Shown here: piece after piece, positions 3,738 to 8,417 of the stretch
Position numbering within the stretch: the first letter of the stretch is position 1
How the letters are laid out: each line of letters starts with the position of its first letter
Source of the DNA: CAZONC01 sp964581305
GTDB taxonomy: Archaea > Aenigmatarchaeota > Aenigmatarchaeia > CG10238-14 > SCSR01
Assembly (NCBI GenBank): GCA_964581305.1
Contig: CAZONC010000016.1
Span: forward strand, 1 to 8,417
Direction: 5' to 3'
Length of the DNA stretch: 8,417 nt
Notes under the pieces: generated by a model
What the model was told of the DNA's origin: nothing
Databases searched by the model: none
The model's input: the letters and a program-made list of their open reading frames with translations, nothing else
Position numbers and translations under genes: made by a program

Positions 3738-6002
3738 TCAAGAAATCTGGCTTTCGCTTTCTGCCTCTATAATTGCTTTTCGCACTTTTTCTATTGCATC
3801 GATGTTAACAGAAATACTCTTAATTCCACATTTGATCAGAAACTTTACCATCTCCGGTCTATTGCTGGGTGCCTCGCCGCATATCGAACTTTCTACACCA
3901 TAACTATTACATATTCGAACCACATTCTCAATCAGTTTAAGTACAGCAGGATGCATCTCATCAAAAAGCTGAGCAATTCTTGCATTATTTCTATCAACCC
4001 CAAGCACAGTTTGTGTAAGATCGTTCGAACCAATGGATGCAAAATCTATTCCTTCTTTGCAAAAATCTTCTATTAAAATTGCAGCAGAGGGCGTTTCAAT
4101 CATTATTCCCATTTTCACACTTTTTGGCAGACCAATCTGTTGAGCTATCTCTTTTGTTTTTTGAAATTCGTCCACAGAAATTACAAAAGGCAACATTATG
4201 TGGACATTGTCTAAATCCTCTTCGTGCAACTTTTTCACAGCTTCCAGCTCCGCTTCCAGAATTTCTGGCTGATCCAATGCCCGCCGAATCCCATGCCAGC
4301 CGAGCATTGGATTGCTTTCAGTTGGCTCCTCTTCCCCGCCCTTTAGATGTCTAAATTCATCACTTCTTGCATCTAGGCTTCGAACCCAAACCGGTTTTGG
4401 ATAAAATGCACGTGCAATTGGCCTTATTCCATCTATCAGCATTTGCGTATATTCGCTCTTTCGCCCTTCTTTAATTAGTTTGGCCGGATGAATGCCTGCT
4501 CGTGCGATCATATGCTCGAGCCTTAATAATCCAACACCATCAACTGCTGGCGCGATCCTTTCCACCCCTTCAGGAAAAGCAAGATTGACCTTTAGCTGTG
4601 TTTTTGTTTTTACGGTTGGCGGTGCAATCGTAGGTATTTCTATCTGTTTTTGAATTTCAACTATGCCAGGATAAATTAGACCATGATATGCATCCACAGT
4701 TATTAACTGACCATCCTGTAGTATCTTAGTTGCATTGCCTGTACCAACCACAACCGGTAGTCCCATTTCTCGGCCCACTATACTTGCATGACATGTAGCT
4801 CCGCCTTCATCAGTAACTATCGCTGCCGACTTGCTCATTGCAACAACCATATCCGGAGATGTCATTCTAGTTACAAGTATATCACCTTTAGAAATTTTTG
4901 GCAGATCGGCAATGTCTCTAATAATTTTTACTTTTCCTGTTGCAAGACCTGGCGATGAGCCAAACCCTCTCAGAATAGGCTCTGCAGCAATTTTCACCTC
5001 TTCTATCTTGGCCTTAGTTGTGACAGCACGCGTTTGAACAATATAAATTCGACCCATTTCAATTGCAAATTCTATATCCTGCGGTTTGGCATAGTGTTGT
5101 TCGAGTGCAAGGGCAAGTCGTGCTAGCCGCACAATCTCTTCATCACTCAGCACCTGGGCATCAACTTGCGAAGACGGAACTGATATCTCAACCGTTCGAC
5201 CGCTTGCCCAATCTCTTATTCGCATCCTTTCTTTGTGTCCAATTTTTTTGCTTAAAATCTTAAGTTGCTTTGAAACAATGTAACGATCTGGCTGAACTTC
5301 ACCAAGAACAAGCGTTTCGCCAAGCCCCCAACTAGCTTCGATGAGTATATTATCATGACCAGTGGATGGCTCGACTGTAAAGACAACACCGCTTTTATCT
5401 GCATTTACCATTCGCTGTACAATTACAGCCATCAACGGTTTACCAAGACTATGCTTTGCTCGATAAAAAATTGCTCTCGGCTCGTAAAGGCTCGCCCAGC
5501 ATTTTTTAACTGCTTCCATCAGCTCCTTCTGACCCCGCACATTTAAAAATGAGGAAAACTGACCGGCAAATGAAAATTCAGGCAGATCCTCTGTTGTTGC
5601 ACTACTTCGAACTGCTACGCTTGCCAACTCACGACCAGCAGCAATAAGTTCCAGCACTTCCTCACTCACAATCTGATCTGTATATGAAAGTGCTTTGTAC
5701 CCTTCTTCAATTTCATATTTTATAGCTCGAGGTATCTCCTGTGCTACTATCATCTCTTTTATCTTTTTTGAAATAGCCAAAAGATTCTGCGTATTTTCCA
5801 CATCACAGTCTGCAATAAGTTTATCAATCTCCTTTTCTAAACCAGTCATTGAAAGAAATTTCTTAAATGCTTTTGTGGTAATGACAAAGCCTGGTGGAAC
5901 AGGCATCCCTATTTTAACCATTTCACCTATATTTGCAGCCTTACCACCAGCAATTGCCAGATCTTCCTTTTTTAGCTGATCGAACCAAAGAATGTATTCC
6001 AT
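3738..6002 (-). CDS. ppsA: Phosphoenolpyruvate synthase (pyruvate, water dikinase)
   Basis: This 754-aa cytosolic enzyme makes PEP from pyruvate and ATP (releasing AMP and phosphate), the entry to gluconeogenesis; in many archaea it may also run toward pyruvate. All three domains are complete. The N-terminal ATP/nucleotide-binding domain spans about 1-330, with GGKAANIGEM (19-28), VRSSATTEDLPEFSFAGQF (131-149) and IEFAIEMGRIYIVQTRA (310-326). The phosphohistidine swivel domain spans about 345-450, with the catalytic His405 in DEGGATCHASIVGREMG (398-414). The C-terminal PEP/pyruvate TIM barrel spans about 465-745, with RSLDARSDEF (541-550), NPMLGWHGIRR (564-574), IMIETPSA (633-640), SIGSNDLTQ (657-665) and the catalytic Cys708 in SICGEAPS. 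Length is normal for archaeal PpsA. The start ATG has a TATA-like box about 24 bp upstream. Confidence 0.97.
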   Translation of the reverse strand: MEYILWFDQLKKEDLAIAGGKAANIGEMVKIGMPVPPGFVITTKAFKKFLSMTGLEKEIDKLIADCDVENTQNLLAISKKIKEMIVAQEIPRAIKYEIEEGYKALSYTDQIVSEEVLELIAAGRELASVAVRSSATTEDLPEFSFAGQFSSFLNVRGQKELMEAVKKCWASLYEPRAIFYRAKHSLGKPLMAVIVQRMVNADKSGVVFTVEPSTGHDNILIEASWGLGETLVLGEVQPDRYIVSKQLKILSKKIGHKERMRIRDWASGRTVEISVPSSQVDAQVLSDEEIVRLARLALALEQHYAKPQDIEFAIEMGRIYIVQTRAVTTKAKIEEVKIAAEPILRGFGSSPGLATGKVKIIRDIADLPKISKGDILVTRMTSPDMVVAMSKSAAIVTDEGGATCHASIVGREMGLPVVVGTGNATKILQDGQLITVDAYHGLIYPGIVEIQKQIEIPTIAPPTVKTKTQLKVNLAFPEGVERIAPAVDGVGLLRLEHMIARAGIHPAKLIKEGRKSEYTQMLIDGIRPIARAFYPKPVWVRSLDARSDEFRHLKGGEEEPTESNPMLGWHGIRRALDQPEILEAELEAVKKLHEEDLDNVHIMLPFVISVDEFQKTKEIAQQIGLPKSVKMGIMIETPSAAILIEDFCKEGIDFASIGSNDLTQTVLGVDRNNARIAQLFDEMHPAVLKLIENVVRICNSYGVESSICGEAPSNRPEMVKFLIKCGIKSISVNIDAIEKVRKAIIEAESESQIS

Positions 6003-6020
6003 AATAGAATTATGTATTCC

Positions 6021-6030
6021 TTAAAAAATA
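6021..6030 (-). promoter_or_regulatory. TATA box of ppsA
   Basis: The minus-strand TATTTTTTAA is centred about 24 bp before the ATG. A second AT-rich element (CTTTTAACC, 6032-6040) lies further upstream. No Shine-Dalgarno sequence is seen. Confidence 0.45.
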
Positions 6031-6071
6031 TGGTTAAAAGTTTGCCAAAAACTGTTATTGTTTTGGAAATT

Positions 6072-6158
6072 TTACAATATTTCAAATAAGCATCTACCAA
6101 GTTCCATCACTTTTGTCCTTATTTCATTTTCAAGAAATTGTTGTTTTTTTAAATACAA
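6072..6158 (-). CDS. Possible 28-aa small ORF between rpl10e and ppsA
   Basis: This is a short open frame with a TTG start 4 nt after the rpl10e stop codon, encoding 28 residues. The peptide (YLKKQQFLENEIRTKV..., ending LGRCLFEIL) is charged and would form an amphipathic helix, and so looks more protein-like than random AT-rich translation. Against it are the non-ATG start, the lack of a ribosome binding site and the short length, which makes chance likely. It may instead be 3'-untranslated sequence of rpl10e. I list it as a candidate only. Confidence 0.2.
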   Translation of the reverse strand: MYLKKQQFLENEIRTKVMELGRCLFEIL

Positions 6159-6162
6159 ATTT

Positions 6163-6675
6163 TTATTCCACAACATCAATTCGTGTGGTAGCAGATAATT
6201 TTGATCCAAATTTCTTTAGCGCCTTCTTTCCAATTTCCAAATTTTCTTTATTAATTCGTAGTTCCACAAGTCGTTGTCCAACAGTTGCCTGAACAGCTCT
6301 ACCTGCTGGTTTACCAAATGATAACCGCATACCTTGTGAATATCTGTCGGCACCAGCGCCAGTAGCAATCGGTTTTTCGCGCAAAACGTGATGCGGATAT
6401 GTGAGAATTTTCATGAAATAGTTTGATCCAAGATTCGATTCCAAAAACTTATGTGCAACTATTCGTCCTGCCTCAATTGCATTATCTCTTATTTGAGCAT
6501 TTTGTTTTGAAACTAGATATAATGTTACATCATATTCCTTTAAAGTGCCCATTTCAAATAGATGTGTTTTTAGAGGAGGAACACCAACAACATATGATTT
6601 CCTTGGAACTTTTTTAGAAACACGTGTATAGGGTCTTTCTGGTCTTCGAACAGTTCGTCCAGGTCTTAGTGCCAT
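6163..6675 (-). CDS. rpl10e: Ribosomal protein L10e (archaeal L16 counterpart)
   Basis: This 170-aa protein is the large-subunit protein L10e (uL16 family), which sits near the 5S rRNA and the A-site side of the ribosome. The start MALRPGRTVRRPERPYTRVS is the family N-terminus; the frame stays open for 40 more codons upstream, but that extension is not family sequence and runs into the neighbouring gene. Landmarks are YTRVSKKVPRKSYVVGVPPLK (16-36), FEMG (40-43), ARI-like AGRIVAHKFLE (69-79), MKILTYPHHVLREKP (88-102) and GAGADRYSQGMRLSFGKPAGRA (106-127), the conserved loop that reaches toward the tRNA-binding region. Length and motifs are complete. It lies downstream of the cysteine-rich gene with a 38-bp gap containing its own TATA-like box. 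Confidence 0.97.
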   Translation of the reverse strand: MALRPGRTVRRPERPYTRVSKKVPRKSYVVGVPPLKTHLFEMGTLKEYDVTLYLVSKQNAQIRDNAIEAGRIVAHKFLESNLGSNYFMKILTYPHHVLREKPIATGAGADRYSQGMRLSFGKPAGRAVQATVGQRLVELRINKENLEIGKKALKKFGSKLSATTRIDVVE

Positions 6676-6701
6676 TACTATCACGATAAAGTTTAAAAAA
6701 T

Positions 6702-6713
6702 TAATATATAAAC
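6702..6713 (-). promoter_or_regulatory. TATA box of rpl10e
   Basis: The minus-strand TTTATATATTAA abuts the stop codon of the upstream cysteine-rich gene. It is centred about 32 bp before the ATG at 6675, giving a leader of a few nucleotides. The alternative TTTTTTAAAC (6691-6700) is rather too close. The leader contains GTGAT, a weak match to an archaeal Shine-Dalgarno sequence. Confidence 0.45.
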
Positions 6714-8417
6714 TTATAGTGGAATGAATAGACGGAAGAAAAGATTTAAAATTGAAATAAATTTCTTTTCTATTGGTTTTATATCGTTTGGCCAAACATA
6801 GAGTGGCGTGGTCGCTGCCGGAAGGCCAGTTGGCTCAGAATATAGAGTTGCATTTATTATGAGCGTATTATTACCAGGCGAAATGCCTGTAGTTGGAACT
6901 ATGCATTGGGCAGTTAAATTAAATATGGTTTTTCCACCTTCTGTTCTCAAATTAACCAGCATACTTCGATTTTCACCAAAACTATCTGTAACGCAAGTTA
7001 TGTTGGTATTCTTTGTTATACCTCTTTCTTTCCAGTTATACATCCAGTTACAACTTTTCTGTCCTTGTCCCATCAAACCAATCAAACTCACATTTGCATC
7101 ATGAAAACAATCGCTCCATGTTATAACAGAACCCGTGGCATTCATTATACCTAATCTAAATCTTATTTTGCTAGCATTCAAAAAACCATCCGCTTCGAAA
7201 GAATACGATATATTAATAGTATCACCAGGTCTAACACTTCTCGTGCTTAAAGAGACCAATGTACGTGGCCGATTAACTGTTAGTGTATATGTAGCACTTT
7301 TTATTAATGTTTGATAAGTTCCACTAATATTAATTGAATAACTGCCGGGCTGAGCAGAAGAATTTGTTGATATAGTTAGAGTTGTGGTATTACCAGTAGT
7401 GGTTGGTGTAAGTTGAGACTGAGCAAATGAACAGCTAACACCTCCAGGAAGATTGGGACATGAAAGATTAACTGCTTGGGCTGTGCCGCTTACGAGTGTA
7501 AGATTAACCGTTGTGTTAATGGAAGCACCCTGTGATACTGTTCCTAAACTAGGAGTTACAGTAATGTTGAAGTTGAAACATCCTGAGTCTGCCCAATCGG
7601 TAGAACGATCACAATCATTATCTATTTCATCATTACAATTATTATTCTCTACTTTTTCCTCTATATTGTAGCCACCACAACTACATGAGCAATCTCTGCA
7701 ATCATCAGAGGAAGAAACACAATTTCTATTGCTATCACATCCATATCTTATATAGGTTGTGCCTTGACAGTAACTTTGACCCGAGCAACTATAGTAGCTA
7801 TAATTAACACAATAGCCAGTATTTGTATCACAAGTACCACCGCCATAAAGCATATAATCACCAATCTTATAAGTTTCGCCGGGTTTGTATTTACCGGGAT
7901 CATCATGACAATTAACAGTGGTGGGGCATGAGCCAGCTAACCATCCAGAACAATTCGAACAGCTGCTCCATTCACTCCATGGGCCCCATGTACAATTTGC
8001 TTGACATGTTCGGGTCCGTGTTTTGACCCCGCTTTTATAAGCACAACCATTTCTTGCACATTCGCAGGATGATGTTTCGGTTTGTGTTTCACCCGGTGTA
8101 CACTCACATATTTTTTCATAACTACAAGTACAATCAGAATTGCATGTAGCCGTATACCCGCTTATATTATCGCAATCATTAGTAGGATAACTGCATTGTG
8201 CACCACAAGAACCCTTTACACATTTATACTTACAACCATAATCGCAATAAGCAGATTGCTTACCCGAACAGCTTGCGCAAGTTTCGCAGGCACATGAACA
8301 TGTGTTTTCGCCACTGCAACACTGACAATTATCAGATGGGTATCTACAACACAAAAAGTTATCACAACTTTTTACATAACAATATGCACATTGGCCTGAG
8401 TTACAAGTTTTACTACA
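6714..8417 (-). CDS. Cysteine-rich extracellular/surface protein, N-terminus outside window
   Basis: The frame is open to the right edge, so the visible 567 residues lack the N-terminus and any signal peptide. The first ~280 residues carry 48 cysteines in CxC, CxxC and CC clusters. They include a C-x-P-G-E-T-Q...G-x-K-T-R-T-R-T-C...TWGPWSEWSSCSNC stretch that resembles thrombospondin type-1/surface-repeat motifs (DNA about 7945-8115). They also include NCNDEIDNDCD...DSGC (about 7575-7640), like the D/N-rich putative metal-binding motif of bacterial and archaeal surface proteins. Two beta-sandwich-like regions follow: FNITVTPSLGTVSQGASINTTV... up to LTVNRP, then RTLVSLSTRSVRPGDTINISYSF.... About 20 N-x-S/T sequons are spread mainly over these. 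The last ~28 residues are basic then hydrophobic (KFISILNLFFRLFIPL), possibly a weak membrane anchor. Function unknown; adhesion or envelope structure is an inference. Confidence 0.85.
   Translation of the reverse strand, partial: CSKTCNSGQCAYCYVKSCDNFLCCRYPSDNCQCCSGENTCSCACETCASCSGKQSAYCDYGCKYKCVKGSCGAQCSYPTNDCDNISGYTATCNSDCTCSYEKICECTPGETQTETSSCECARNGCAYKSGVKTRTRTCQANCTWGPWSEWSSCSNCSGWLAGSCPTTVNCHDDPGKYKPGETYKIGDYMLYGGGTCDTNTGYCVNYSYYSCSGQSYCQGTTYIRYGCDSNRNCVSSSDDCRDCSCSCGGYNIEEKVENNNCNDEIDNDCDRSTDWADSGCFNFNITVTPSLGTVSQGASINTTVNLTLVSGTAQAVNLSCPNLPGGVSCSFAQSQLTPTTTGNTTTLTISTNSSAQPGSYSINISGTYQTLIKSATYTLTVNRPRTLVSLSTRSVRPGDTINISYSFEADGFLNASKIRFRLGIMNATGSVITWSDCFHDANVSLIGLMGQGQKSCNWMYNWKERGITKNTNITCVTDSFGENRSMLVNLRTEGGKTIFNLTAQCIVPTTGISPGNNTLIINATLYSEPTGLPAATTPLYVWPNDIKPIEKKFISILNLFFRLFIPL

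Noticed and set aside
4037..5979. Several plus-strand open frames of 60-105 codons
   Set aside because: They are antisense to the well-conserved ppsA gene and have no family resemblance.
6676..6795. A 40-codon N-terminal extension of ribosomal protein L10e, starting at 6795
   Set aside because: The extension overlaps the upstream gene's 3' end, contains the TATA-like box and does not resemble L10e. MALRPGRTVRR at 6675 is the family N-terminus.
7937..8297. Short frames on both strands inside the cysteine-rich gene
   Set aside because: They are out-of-frame readings of Cys-rich codons (His/Val- or Thr/Ile-rich translations) with no independent support.
8352..8354. TTG start codon for the cysteine-rich protein
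   Set aside because: The frame continues upstream without a stop to the window edge and keeps the same cysteine-rich character, so this is an internal leucine codon.

Overview
The window is chromosomal DNA of an archaeon. The strongest evidence is an archaeal-type ribosomal protein L10e (the L16 counterpart), a tRNA-Leu whose anticodon arm folds only if a short bulge-helix-bulge intron is removed, tRNAs without an encoded CCA, and AT-rich TATA-like boxes about 24-32 bp upstream of start codons with almost no Shine-Dalgarno sequences. The low GC, tight packing, several short orphan proteins and a cysteine-rich surface protein would suit a small-genome (DPANN-like) lineage. That placement is an inference and the phylum cannot be fixed from this sequence.

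Layout from left to right. Positions 1-188 hold the C-terminal end of an MFS-type membrane transporter (+), which converges on an unrecognised 175-aa protein (274-801, -). That gene diverges from an intron-containing tRNA-Leu(UAG) (835-933, +), and the two promoters interlock. An 87-aa EF-Tu domain-2-like protein (972-1235, +) follows, then tRNA-Thr(GGU) (1353-1426, +) with a macro-domain ADP-ribose hydrolase starting 16 nt behind it (1443-2030, +). Two genes run the other way: a flavin-reductase-like protein (2755-3243, -) and a 233-aa protein (2027-2728, -) that may be a degenerate relative of the succinylglutamate desuccinylase/aspartoacylase family. An AT-rich intergenic region with tandem repeats (3245-3377) separates these from a 100-aa orphan (3389-3691, +).

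The right half is all on the minus strand: the start of a cysteine-rich, sequon-rich surface protein entering from the right edge (6714-8417), ribosomal protein L10e (6163-6675), a doubtful 28-codon ORF (6072-6158) and phosphoenolpyruvate synthase (3738-6002).

The genes do not form one pathway. Translation (two tRNAs, L10e, the EF-like barrel), gluconeogenesis/pyruvate metabolism (ppsA), ADP-ribose turnover (macro domain), a flavoprotein and a cell-surface protein sit side by side, mostly with their own promoters. There is no mobile element, CRISPR array or defence island. No gene-free stretch exceeds about 210 bp; the longest are 1236-1352 plus the tRNA-Thr region, 3244-3388 (repeats) and 6003-6162. 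The items most worth a second look are the 13-nt non-canonical tRNA intron, the cysteine-rich surface protein, the zinc-ligand-less hydrolase-like protein and the repeated promoter module.
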